Below, one piece after another: positions 46,855 through 56,566 of a stretch of DNA of 64,000 nucleotides. Source of the DNA: Pratylenchus scribneri. Lineage: Eukaryota; Nematoda; Chromadorea; Rhabditida; Pratylenchidae. Made by a program: the position numbers and the translations under genes. Every line of letters starts with the position of its first letter. Position 1 is the stretch's first letter. The stretch spans positions 124,001-188,000 of the forward strand of contig JAQSEB010000066.1 in NCBI GenBank assembly GCA_030063045.1, read 5' to 3'. The notes under the pieces were generated by a model. That model worked only from the letters and a program-made list of their open reading frames with translations. It did no database searches and was not told the DNA's origin.

Positions 46855-47028
46855 ATATCTGATTCCGAACTCGCACGTGCAGAGGAGGCCCTTAAGCAAG
46901 TGTTGGAGGAAAAGAAGCAATTTGAGGAAAAGCGTGCCCGTGATCTTGAGGCGCTTCGTCAATGGGAAGAAGCTCGTGATCAATTGGAAGGTGGCCGCGC
47001 GAATGATCAGGAGGACGGGGAGCAGTGA
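46855..47028 (+). pseudogene. charged-helix family member 2, start codon lost
   Basis: The frame from ATA at 46855 is open to the TGA at 47026-47028 and encodes a clear relative: ISDSELARAEEALKQVLEEK, then RARDLEALRQWEEARDQLEG and an acidic EDGEQ tail. The leader CCTTTTCAGCTTTGTGAAAC is preserved, but the ATG of the family is ATA here, and no in-frame ATG follows. It is also shorter in the heptad region. It could be translated only from a non-AUG start, so I call it a pseudogene. Confidence 0.75.
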
Positions 47029-47981
47029 TGTTGGATAAGAAGAAATGATGAGCGAAAAGAAGAAAGAATAATGAAAGAGATGAGATGCATGATAATAAAA
47101 AATTGTGTTGAAAAATCGTATTTAAATTCTTTCCTGATTTACTATCTATAATAAAATATCATCTTTTATTGATCCTTCTCTAATTAATTGCAATTTATGG
47201 GGCCATTGTTCATCCCTGATTAGTTTCCTCTAATTAAGCTGAATTTTTTGATGTCAAATCAGAGAATTGGTCTGAACAAATTCGTGGAGTCCACTATTTC
47301 GATCCATTGCTAGTTCCCTTCTCATTATCTGCATAATTTGCAACAAATATCCAAATTCTGTTTAAAATCCATCCTTCTCACAAATGCCCCAAAATATTTT
47401 CATTGAAGAAGACAAAATCATTTTATTTTATTAAACTTTCTTTCAACAAAGATAGATTCAAGATTTACAGAAGAAGCCTCAGAGTCAGAATTATAAGTTA
47501 TAATAAAGTATGTAATTTGAAATTAAACCACAAAATTAAAAGAAATTTACGGGAATCCGCTGATTCATTCATTCCATTCCATTTCAATCTCATTCATCAT
47601 CATTCATATTCATATTAAAAATTAAACCAGTAAATTGTTGGTTGGGTGGGTGGAATGGGCAAAATTTAATTTAAAAGCCAACAAAAAGCCTTATTTCTTT
47701 CATTCCCAATATCAATAAAAATCCATTTTCATTTCCACCAACACATAATCAAAAAGAGATCATTTCTCCTCCCAGAATATGATGGGAATTGAGGGGAAAT
47801 TTGCGTCTTTTACATTAGAATTAAACAATTTGGACACTAAAAAGGGAATATTATTTTGTTCCAAGAATGCATCCCACTTCCCACAGCCCCCAATTTTCCT
47901 CATTCTTTTTAATTTATTTATCTAAATTTACAATTCATCTTTCCAAATTCCTTTCAGAATTCTGGAACATTGTGCCCAAAA

Positions 47982-48534
47982 ATGTCAAATTCGGAACGCG
48001 AGCGAGAAGGGATCCGGCGCCAATTGGAACAGGCGGATCGCATCCGCCAACAAGAAGCCGAAGACCAGCGTCGGCATCAGGAAGAGGTTTGTTTCATTAA
48101 AAGTTGGATTGGAATTACTGGGACCATTAAAAAGGGAAGAGTAGTGGAACGATTAAGATGAATGATAAGCACATTTGGAAATGTTTAAAGAGAGTAATGT
48201 ACGAATCACTAAATTATGCTAGAAATCAACTGAAAAAAGTTATGGCATTGGCGTATAGAAAATTTAAAAAGAATGGGCCACAGGCCACACCGATTGCAAA
48301 CTCAAATTTTTCCAATATAACAGTTCAATCTTATTACAGGTCCGACAACGAGAAGAAGAATTGAGGCGAAGGGAGGAGGAAGTCCAACGCCGCGAGGACG
48401 CGGAAAATCGTCGTGTAGCGAGAGAGCGTGAACAACGCCGCCGTGACAATGCTCGATACTATGAACGCCTTCGTAATCGTGGCTGGCGACGCATCAATCA
48501 GCAAGACGGTGATCAGCAAGGCGGGCAGCAGTGA
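47982..48534 (+). CDS. small charged-helix protein, family member 3, two exons
   Basis: Exons 47982-48086 and 48340-48534 (300 nt, 99 residues). Exon 1 encodes MSNSEREREGIRRQLEQADR and ends QEE before GTTTGT. Exon 2 starts VRQREEELRRREEEVQRRED after TATTACAG and ends GDQQGGQQ. The helix is the same Arg/Glu/Gln heptad type as its neighbours, with an added aromatic patch (RYYERLRNRGWRR). The ATG lies about 25 bases after the CCTTTCAG acceptor, in the leader shared by the family. The intron is 253 bases. Function unknown. Shares exon structure only with member 6. Confidence 0.72.
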
Positions 48535-49945
48535 TGCCGGATAAAGAAATGAAATGATGTGAACAGAAGAAACAAAAATGGAAGATAGAAAGATAAATAA
48601 ATTTTGATAAAATATTAACAATGCTTTTCTATTAATGTCTATCTATTAAAATAAATGTCTCAGTAATGTTGTTTTGGGTGTTGTTTCGGGAGTGGCTAAT
48701 TCCCAAGGACCTTCGCCAGGACCCCGAAGGGTCCTAGTGGCCCTCTCCGTGTTCTTTCTTCAGTGCCATTTTACAGGGGTTTTCTTTCATTTTATCCAGT
48801 TGTTATTCACAATATTGACGAGGGGAAGATGGAAGGGACGAGCGGGCCTCGACCCAAGGTGGTCGCCCAAACTGATCGAATGATGGGAGGGGAGGCCCCG
48901 ATTGGGGAGAATGGTTTCCCTTATATTGAACAAATTAGGGGCGGGGAAAGTTGGTACTAATAAAATGCCATCCTTCTTTTATTGTTTTTTATTAATTGAA
49001 TTGCTGATTAAGCCCCTCACTGGGTCATCAACTTCGTATTTGCCTCCATCTTCTTCATTCTATGTTTTTATCTTTAAATACTATCATCATTTAAAAGGGC
49101 CAAAAATTAATATTTTCCTCCCATGAGATAAAATGATTTGATGGGTTGATTGAAAAAGAAATGACTTCAGAATCGATGCGTAAATTTGCAACAAAATCAT
49201 TTCCTGTGCTATTGTTGGCTTTTCATTTTTTTGATCCAATTTAGCAACTTCTCCATTAATGGGCCAATTGTATTGCTTCATATTGGTCTGCTCAAATCAA
49301 GTTTAATTCTTGGATGTCAAACCCAGCAGGAGATGGTTTGCAAAAATTCATGGTGTTCTTCATTCATCATCCATTTCCAACACCTCTCTTTGATTATTTA
49401 CAGAAATCCACAACAAATACCAAATATTAATTTTTATTTCGAAGTATATAATATTTTAAACGCCGATTTGGCAGGGTTGTTACATTTCGGGTCCCTCAAA
49501 CTAAATTTGATCCTCTCTTGGTCTCAAAAATGGCAGCAAGTTAGCCTGGCGAAAGTTGTGGGTGGCATATCTGATATCTCATCCGGAGGGCTTGACCTTA
49601 TTTAAATTGGAATAATTCCAATTTAATTCTGTAATTTTAAACAAAATGTCATCCTTTAATACGTGGTTATTAGCTCAACTAAACTATGGAAAACATTTTA
49701 ATAAATAAATTGATCGACTAATAAATTCCGTTTGCTTATTTTGCTATTTTTTGTGGCTCTTCCCTAGTTTTATGAGGAAAGTGTAAGTTCTTAAATTAGT
49801 CAAGCAAAAAGTAACGAAAAAATATGAAATTGATGCCGAAAAATATGAGGAATACTAAAAATATAGAAAAAAAATGTGGATAAATGCCTTAAAATATTGA
49901 AATGTGAAAAAATGAAAATGCCCGAAAATTTTCATCGCTCTTTTG
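48535..49945. other. no gene supported
   Basis: About 48690-48750 contains an inverted GGACCTTCGCCAGGACC / GGGTCCTAGTGGCC-type palindrome. A 65-codon open stretch (48763-48960) and a 139-codon one (49186-49605) have no recognisable motif and no splice logic. Otherwise AT-rich. Confidence 0.45.
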
Positions 49946-49947
49946 AT

Positions 49948-50170
49948 ATCCACAATCAATGCCACAATTTGGTGGTCGACCGAATCCAGGTGCCACCCAT
50001 GCATTTATTCTACTCCGATTCAGATTGGTTGGCCACTCGAATTGACGTGGAACAATTCAATTGCCGGCGGGCACTGTCCAGAGCACATCGATTTGTCGGC
50101 TTCAAACAACTATTTCCTATGTAGCTTCAGCATTCCAAGAAGTGTATCCAATTGTGGATGATATATGCCA
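49948..50170 (+). pseudogene. broken copy of lipase exon 8
   Basis: Encodes in one frame [20 protein letters not shown] and RIDVEQF, then shifts frame ([15 protein letters not shown]), loses the FNHNDF histidine block and resumes QEVYPIVDDI in another frame. The intact gene has TTTCCAG as acceptor; here the bases read ATATCCA, so the AG is gone. It is therefore a dead copy of the terminal lipase exon on the opposite strand, 38 kb from the parent. Confidence 0.88.
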
Positions 50171-50221
50171 AAGTTTTTTAAAGCTACAGTTGATAAGGCA
50201 GACGTTAGAGGATGTATTTTT

Positions 50222-50312
50222 GGCCAAAGTTAAACGAGACATTAGCTAATCTAGAAAGACTATATTCCATTTGAAAGTCCAAAGTGACCTCTACAAATGA
50301 CCTTTTTATTAT
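50222..50312. mobile_element. MITE family A left-end fragment after the lipase pseudo-exon
   Basis: TTTGGCCAAAGTTAAACGAG, CATTAGCTAATC, TATATTCCATTTGAAAGTCC and AGTGACCTCTACAAATGACC follow the left arm. An equivalent fragment follows the second lipase fragment at about 52285-52390. Confidence 0.75.
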
Positions 50313-50337
50313 TAAAATTCAACACAAAAAATGTCTG

Positions 50338-50945
50338 GGTGTAATTGTAATATTCCCTCCAATTCTGATTTGTAATTACCCCGAATTGTAAATTCCGCCT
50401 GTTCTGATTTGTAATTGCCCCAAATTGTAAATTCCGCCTGTTCTGATTTGTAATTGCCCAAATTGTAAATTCCGCCTGTTCTGATTTGTAATTGCCCCAA
50501 ATTGTAAATTCCGCCTGTTCTGATTTGTAATTCCCAAATTGTAAATTCCGCCTGTTCTGATTTGTAATTGCCCCAAATTGTAAATTCCGCCTGTTCTGAT
50601 TTGTAATTGCCCCAAATTGTAAATTCCGCCTGTTCTGATTTGTAATTGCCCCAAATTGTAAATTCCGCCTGTTCTGATTTGTAATTGCCCCAAATTGTAA
50701 ATTCCGCCTGTTCTGATTTGTAATTGTAATTGCTCCAATTCTGATAGTAATTGTAATTCTGATTTGCGATTGTAATTGTAATTCTGAATTGCGATTGTAA
50801 TTGTAATTCTGATTTGCGATTGTAATTGTAATTCTGATTTGCGTTGTAATTGTAATTCTGATTTGTGATTGTAATTGTAATTCTGATTTGCGTTGTAATT
50901 GTAATTCTGATTTGTGATTGTAATTGTAATTCTGATTGTAATTGT
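50338..50945. repeat. 39 bp then 25 bp minisatellite
   Basis: About nine 39-base units with TAAATTCCGCCTG are followed by about eight 25-base units with GATTTGCGATTG or GATTTGTGATTG. Occasional units have lost a base (GCGTTG). Directly followed by the duplicated upstream block of a charged-helix gene. Confidence 0.93.
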
Positions 50946-51150
50946 AACCGTTATTTATTGTCCATTCTATTCCAAAGATCACATCAAGCATCACATTTGT
51001 GAATCAGCTTTTGGCTCTCCATATTTTTTTTCGCCCATTTCCCAGCTAAAATGTTATCCTCACATTCATAAAAATCACTTTTCCTACATCATTTCGAACT
51101 AATTGAATAAATATATTTTATTCTATTTGCTGAAGAAAATTGGGAAATAG
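50940..51150 (+). repeat. duplicated upstream block, copy 3
   Basis: Same order of blocks as at 43980: GTCCATTCTATTCC, GATCACATCAAGCATCACA, GAATCAGCTTTTGG, CTCTCCATATTTTT, CCCATTTCCCAGCTA, TTTTCCTACATCATTTC, and TTTGCTGAAGAAAATTGGG. Confidence 0.82.
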
Positions 51151-51457
51151 ACAACCACCTCGAATTGGGAAAATTCAAAGCCAGGGTTTTCATTTCATTA
51201 AAAAACCACTAAATTTCAGATGATATGGTCGAGTCTCGAGTGGGCAAATAGAATTTTAAAATGCAATTAAAAGCCATATCATTTTCACTCTATTTCAATC
51301 CAAATAAATAGAATTTCCATCAGCAATAATCATAAAGAGACCATTTCCCCCTTCTCCCATTTTCTTATTTTATTTCATTTAAATTTACAATCAAGTTACT
51401 TTTTAATTAATTTTCATTTTCATTCCCTTTTCAGCACTTTGAAACATTGTCTCCAAA

Positions 51458-51700
51458 ATGTCCGACTCTGAACGCGAACGCGCGACTGAGGAATTCCGGC
51501 GCGCCATAGAAGAGAGAAGGCAGGGCCGAGAACAACGGCGGCGTGAACTCGAAGCATTGAGGCAGCGTGAAGAAGCGGTTCGTCAACGGGAAGAGGCGAT
51601 TCGCCAACGGGAGGAAGTACGGCGCCAAAAATGGCGCGAGGATAAGGCTCGATATCGTGAAAATCGTCGCAACCGTGATCTGCAAGGGGGACATCAGTGA
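51458..51700 (+). CDS. small charged-helix protein, family member 4
   Basis: Single coding exon, 80 residues, starting MSDSERERATEEFRRAIEER. The heptad core reads LEALRQREEAVRQREEAIRQ followed by REEVRRQKWREDKARYRENR, and the end is LQGGHQ. The leader CCCTTTTCAGCACTTTGAAAC precedes the ATG by about 25 bases. It is nearly identical to member 5 at 54205 over the first 50 codons, but intact. No signal peptide, cysteine or membrane segment. A nuclear or cytoplasmic structural or RNA-binding role would be guesswork. Confidence 0.73.
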   Translation: MSDSERERATEEFRRAIEERRQGREQRRRELEALRQREEAVRQREEAIRQREEVRRQKWREDKARYRENRRNRDLQGGHQ

Positions 51701-51954
51701 TGCGAATGAAGTGAAAAGGAATGTGGAAGAAGGAAATTTCAACAGATATGATGGAAATAATGTCTAAATGATCAATTTTTAATTTCCAATATTTATTCAA
51801 TAATTAATGAAAATCAAATTTGTTTTTAATAATCTCTTCTTATTGAAAATAATAAAAAATCCTTTGTACATTTAATTGAATAGCAAATGCAATTGAGTTG
51901 ATTTTTCACTTAAAATTGATACTTGGTCTTTGGTCCATTTCCTTATTCGGACAA

Positions 51955-52250
51955 TCAACAGCAAATGAAAACATTGCGAGAAGTTTTGAAGGCGGCCACT
52001 CTAAATAGGCTTCAAATTAAGATCAAATAAATCTCGACGGAATCGAGGGTCCACCCATGACATTTATTCTATTCTCAGTCAGTAAGATTCAAATTGGTTG
52101 GCCAATCGAATTAGATTCGCCAATTGCCGGAGGGCATTGTACGAAAGGTGCATAGACTAGTCCTCTTCAACGTTCAACCATAACAATTTTAGGGCCTCAG
52201 GGCATCCAAATAAATGTATGGGCCAATTTGGATGAAATAAGGCTATTTTA
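51955..52250 (+). pseudogene. chimera of an SRF exon 6 fragment and a lipase exon 8 fragment
   Basis: 51957-52022 matches SRF exon 6 from 40329 (CAGCAAATGAAAACATTG, GAAGTTTTGAAGGCGGCCAC, GGCTTCAAATTAA). After a short join, about 52036-52245 matches lipase exon 8: CTCGACGGAATC, GGTCCACCCAT, GATTCAAATTGGTTGGCC, AATTGCCGGAGGGCATTGT and GGGCCTCAGGGCATCC. Frameshifts break both parts. MITE A sequence and a minisatellite follow, as after the fragment at 50 kb. Confidence 0.88.
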
Positions 52251-52411
52251 AAGGCGTAATTTGATAAGGCAGAAGTTAGGGAATTTATTTTTGGTCAAAG
52301 TTCAACGAGTCATTAACCAATCTAGAAAGGTTACATTCCTTTTGAAAGTCCAAAGTGTCCTCCATAAAGTGGTCCTTTATTATAAAATTGAACATAAAAA
52401 ATGTTTGGTGT

Positions 52412-53580
52412 AATTGTAATATTCCCTCCAATTCTGATTTGTAATTGCACTAATTTGTAAATTTCGCCTGTTCTGATTTGTAAATGCCTCAAATTGTAAA
52501 TTCCGCCTGTTCTGATTTGTAATTGCCCCAAATTGTAAATTCCGCCTATTCTGATTTGTAATTGCCCCAAATTGTAAATTCCGCCTGTTCTGATTTGTAA
52601 TTGCCCCAAATTGTAAATTCCGTCTGTTCTGATTTGTAATTGCCCCAAATTATAAATTCCGCCTATTCTGATTTGTAATTGCCCCAAATTGTAAATTCCG
52701 TCTGTTCTGATTTGTAATTGCCCCAAATTGTAAATTCCGCCTGTTCTGATTTGTAATTGCCCCAAATTGTAAATTCCGCCTGTTCTGATTTGTAATTGCC
52801 CCAAATTGTAAATTCCGTCTGTTCCGATTTGTAATTGCCCCAAATTGTAAATTCCGTCTGTTCTGATTTGCAATTGCCCCAAATTGTAATTCCGCCTGTT
52901 TGTAATTCCGTCTGTTCTGATTTGCAATTGCCCCAAATTGTAAATTCCGCCTGTTCTGATTTGTAATTGCCCCAAATTGTAAATTCCGTCTGTTTTGATT
53001 TGTAATTGTAAATTCCGCCTGTTCTGATTTGCCATTGTAATTGTAATTCTGATTTGTGATTGTAATTGTAATTCTGATTTGCGATTGTAATTGTAATTCT
53101 GATTTGTAATTCTGATTTGCGATTTTAATTTTAATTCTGATTTGCGATTGTAATTGTAATTCTGATTTGCGATTGTAACTGTAATTCTGATTTGCGATTG
53201 TAACTGTAATTCTGATTTGCGATTGTAACTGTAATTCTGATTTGCGTTGTAATTGTAATTCTGATTTGTGATTGTAATTGTAATTCTGATTTGCGTTGTA
53301 ATTGTAATTCTGATTTGCGATTGTAACTGTAATTCTGATTTGCGATTGTAACTGTAATTCTGATTTGCGTTGTAATTGTAATTCTGATTTGTGATTGTAA
53401 TTGTAATTCTGATTTGCGTTGTAATTGTAATTCTGATTTGCGTTGTAATTGTAATTCTGATTTGTGATTGTAATTGTAATTCTGATTTGCGATTGTAATT
53501 GTAATTCTGATTTGTGATTGTAATTGTAATTCTGATTTGCGTTGTAATTGTAATTCTGATTTGTGATTGTAATTGTAACC
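52412..53580. repeat. 39 bp then 25 bp minisatellite, largest array of this type
   Basis: About 16 units of the 39-base type (CCCCAAATTGTAAATTCCGC core) to about 53030, then about 21 units of the 25-base type (GATTTGCGATTG or GATTTGTGATTG plus TAATTGTAATTCT, some TAACTG). The 25-base part shows a higher-order pattern of GCGATTG, GCGTTG and GTGATTG variants. Confidence 0.93.
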
Positions 53581-53790
53581 GTTATTTATTGTGCATTCTA
53601 TTCCAAAGATCACATCAGACATCACAATCACAAATGATTAATCAGATTTTGGCTCTCCATATTTTTCTTTTGCCCATTCCCCAGCTGAAATTATTTCCCC
53701 CTTATTCATAAAAATCACTTTTCCTACATCATTTCGAACTAATTGAATAAAATTTTATTCTATTTGCTTGAAGGAAATTGGGAATAGGCA
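53578..53790 (+). repeat. duplicated upstream block, copy 4
   Basis: GTGCATTCTATTCC, GATCACATCAGACATCACA, GATTTTGGCTCTCC, CCCATTCCCCAGCTG, TTTTCCTACATCATTTC and TTTGCTTGAAGGAAATTGGG repeat the order of copies 1 and 3. Confidence 0.82.
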
Positions 53791-54204
53791 ATCTCCTTTA
53801 ATTAGGAGAAGTCAAAATCAAAATCCCAAAATCCATTTGGGGAAAAGCAATTAAGTGTATTCTTATTTGCCTCATTTTATTTCATTTCCGATCTTGACAT
53901 ATATTTTCACCGCAGACTCGTCATTAATTCATTTTCAATCACCATAATTGCGAAAATGAATTCATCTCATCATTTCAAAACTAGTAAATTGTTGACTGGA
54001 TTGAATGGGCAAATCGAATTTATAAACCAAGCAAATAGCCATTTTCATTTTTATTTTCTCTTTTTCACTCCAAATAAAACCGAATTACCATCAGCAATAA
54101 TCAAAAAGAGACCATTTTCCTACAATTTTTCCTCATTTTTCCTTTTTATTTCATTTAAATTTACAATCAAATTTCCATCAGCACTTTGAAACATTGTCTC
54201 CAAA

Positions 54205-54447
54205 ATGTCCGACTCTGAACGCGAACGCGCGACTGAGGAATTCCGGCGCGCCATAGAAGAGAGAAGGCAGGGCCGAGAACAACGGCGGCGTGAACTCGAA
54301 GCATTGAGGCAGCGTGAAGAAGCGGTTCGTCAACGGGAAGAGGCGATTCGCTAACGGGAGGAAGAACGGCGCCAAAAATGGCGCGATCATCAGAACCGAT
54401 ACAATGCACGTCGCCGCAACCGTGACCAGGAAGGCGGACAGCAATGA
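54205..54447 (+). pseudogene. charged-helix family member 5 with a premature stop
   Basis: The first 49 codons are the same as member 4 apart from silent or no changes, starting MSDSERERATEEFRRAIEER. Codon 50 is TAA (54352-54354) where member 4 has CAA. The frame is otherwise open to the TGA at 54445-54447 and would end DQEGGQQ. A single C-to-T change therefore truncates it inside the heptads. The acceptor of the leader is also changed (CCATCAG instead of TTTTCAG). Either a recent pseudogene or a shortened protein of 49 residues. Confidence 0.78.
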
Positions 54448-55504
54448 TGCGGATGATGTGAATCATTGAAGGAATGAAAAGCAATGGAAATGATGGAAAG
54501 AATGTCAAAATGAGATGACCAATTTTAATTCCCAATATTTATTCGAGATAAATTCGGATTAAAAATATAATATTTATTGTGCCTTTTTTATTTTTCATAA
54601 GCCACCATTTGTTTGGAGAATAAAATTAATGGACCATTTTGAATTGATGAAAATGAAAAAAAAATTATCAATTGAATATCTTACAAGGAAAATTAAAAAT
54701 TACATCTTTTTGGAAATACTAGTGAAATTATTTGGGAAAAAGAAGCCAAATCACAAAGATTCTGTGAATGCCAACAATGCCTTACGGTCTTTACTATTTG
54801 TCCTATGTACTCCCACTTTTTGCTTAATCGCTCCGTCACCTTATCAATCTAATATTGCCCCAATCTGTCTTCCATCCTTTTTTCTTTTCAAATGCTTTTG
54901 TTTACCCTTCACATTATTATCGCATTTTTCCACACAATAAATAAAGAATAATTGAAAGTCGGTTGTCCCTTTATCCCTATCCCATCCGTTCTTTGGGCCA
55001 ATGAGGCATAGGCCTCTGGCGAAGGGCCGGAACAGAGCCGGCCCAGCTCTCGTCCCAATCAATTTTAGCTCTAGAACTTTAGCCAAGATTAAGACTAATA
55101 GATTCTTGAAATCAAAGCTAATAAAATGATGACCAACATTCAAAGGAATTCAAAACACAATTCCGCTGAAATTAAAAGAAATTTGCGGGCATCCGCTGAT
55201 TCATTCATTCCATTTCAATCCCATCCAAAGTCCACAGCCCACACATTGGAAATTGAATTTGTCATTTCAAATTAAAACCAATAAATTGTTGATTAGTGGG
55301 CATATAGAATTTAAAAACATCATTTCATTCTTTTCCGATCAAATTAAGTTCAATTTTCATCAAAAATAATCAGAAAAAGACCATCTCACATCTCCACATT
55401 CATTCAAATTTAAGGATATTGGGAATAGAATTGAGGGAATGTTTTCCGTTATAAATAAACATTTTGGAGGCTAATAAAAAAGGAAAAATATATCCTTACT
55501 TCTA
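54448..55504. other. no gene supported
   Basis: A 103-codon open stretch (54629-54940) with a Lys-rich start has no recognisable motif. A GC-rich patch near 55010-55055 contains GGCATAGGCCTC and GGCCGGAACAGAGCCGGCC. Blocks such as AAAACCAATAAATTGTTG near 55275 match the flanks of other charged-helix genes, so the duplicated unit extends here. Confidence 0.45.
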
Positions 55505-56471
55505 TGTCCCAATCAATATCCTCCAATTTGGCCCAATTCATATCCTCCAATCTGTCCCAATTCATATCCTCCAATTTGGCCCAATTCATATCCTCCAATC
55601 TGTCCCAATTCATATCCTCCAATTTGGCCCAATTCATATCCTCCAATCTGTCCCAATTCATATCCTCCAATCTGTCCCAATTCATATCCTCCAATCTGTC
55701 CCAATTCATATCCTCCAATCTGTCCCAATTCATATCCTCCAATCTGTCCCAATTCATATCCTCCAATTTGGCCCAATTCATATCCTCCAATCTGTCCCAA
55801 TTCATATCCTCCAATTTGGCCCAATTCATATCCTCCAATCTGTCCCAATTCATATCCTCCAATCTGTCCCAATTCATATCCTCCAATCTGTCCCAATTCA
55901 TATCCTCCAATCTGTCCCAATTCATATCCTCCAATCTGTCCCAATCAATATCCTCCAATTTGGCCCAATTCATATCCTCCAATCTGTCCCAATTCATATC
56001 CTCCAATTTGGCCCAATTCATATCCTCCAATCTGTCCCAATTCATATCCTCCAATCTGTCCCAATTCATATCCTCCAATCTGTCCCAATTCATATCCTCC
56101 AATCTGTCCCAATCAATATCCTCCAATTTGGCCCAATTCATATCCTCCAATCTGTCCCAATTCATATCCTCCAATTTGGCCCAATTCATATCCTCCAATC
56201 TGTCCCAATTCATATCCTCCAATCTGTCCCAATCAATATCCTCCAATCTGTCCCAATTCATATCCTCCAATTTGGCCCAATTCATATCCTCCAATCTGTC
56301 CCAATTCATATCCTCCAATCTGTCCCAATTCATATCCTCCAATCTGTCCCAATTCATATCCTCCAATTTGGCCCAATTCATATCCTCCAATCTGTCCCAA
56401 TTCATATCCTCCAATTTGGCCCAATTCATATCCTCCAATTTCGCCAAATCCATATCACTCATTTTCTTCAT
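55449..56471 (-). other. 340-codon open frame through the 24 bp minisatellite (coding status unknown)
   Basis: On the minus strand, ATG at 56471 opens a frame that starts MKKMSDMDLAKLEDMNWAKL and continues as about 40 octapeptides (DMNWDRLE or DMNWAKLE, sometimes DIDWDRLE), ending with a short hydrophobic tail. The unit is 24 bases, so any stop-free frame stays open along the array; two plus-strand frames are open too. Arguments for coding are the in-frame ATG close to the array edge and the acidic, hydrophilic octad; against are the lack of splice or leader context. I leave it as an open question. Confidence 0.35.
55505..56460. repeat. 24 bp minisatellite, about 40 copies, with higher-order structure
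   Basis: The unit reads CAATTCATATCCTCCAATCT plus GTCC, with a second version in which CTGTCC is TTGGCC. The two versions follow recurring blocks such as L-S-L-S-S-S-S, and some block ends carry CAATCAATATCC. Neighbouring units are otherwise identical. Confidence 0.96.
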
Positions 56472-56566
56472 CCCTTCTACTTTAATTACATTATTATCCT
56501 AAATTTTACAATTCATCCATCAAAAAATGCAATTCCTTTTCAGAATTGCGAATTTGTGCGCCAAAA

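Noticed and set aside
50338..53580. CRISPR-like appearance of regularly spaced repeats
   Set aside because: Units are contiguous with no unique spacers, and the genome is eukaryotic; these are minisatellites.
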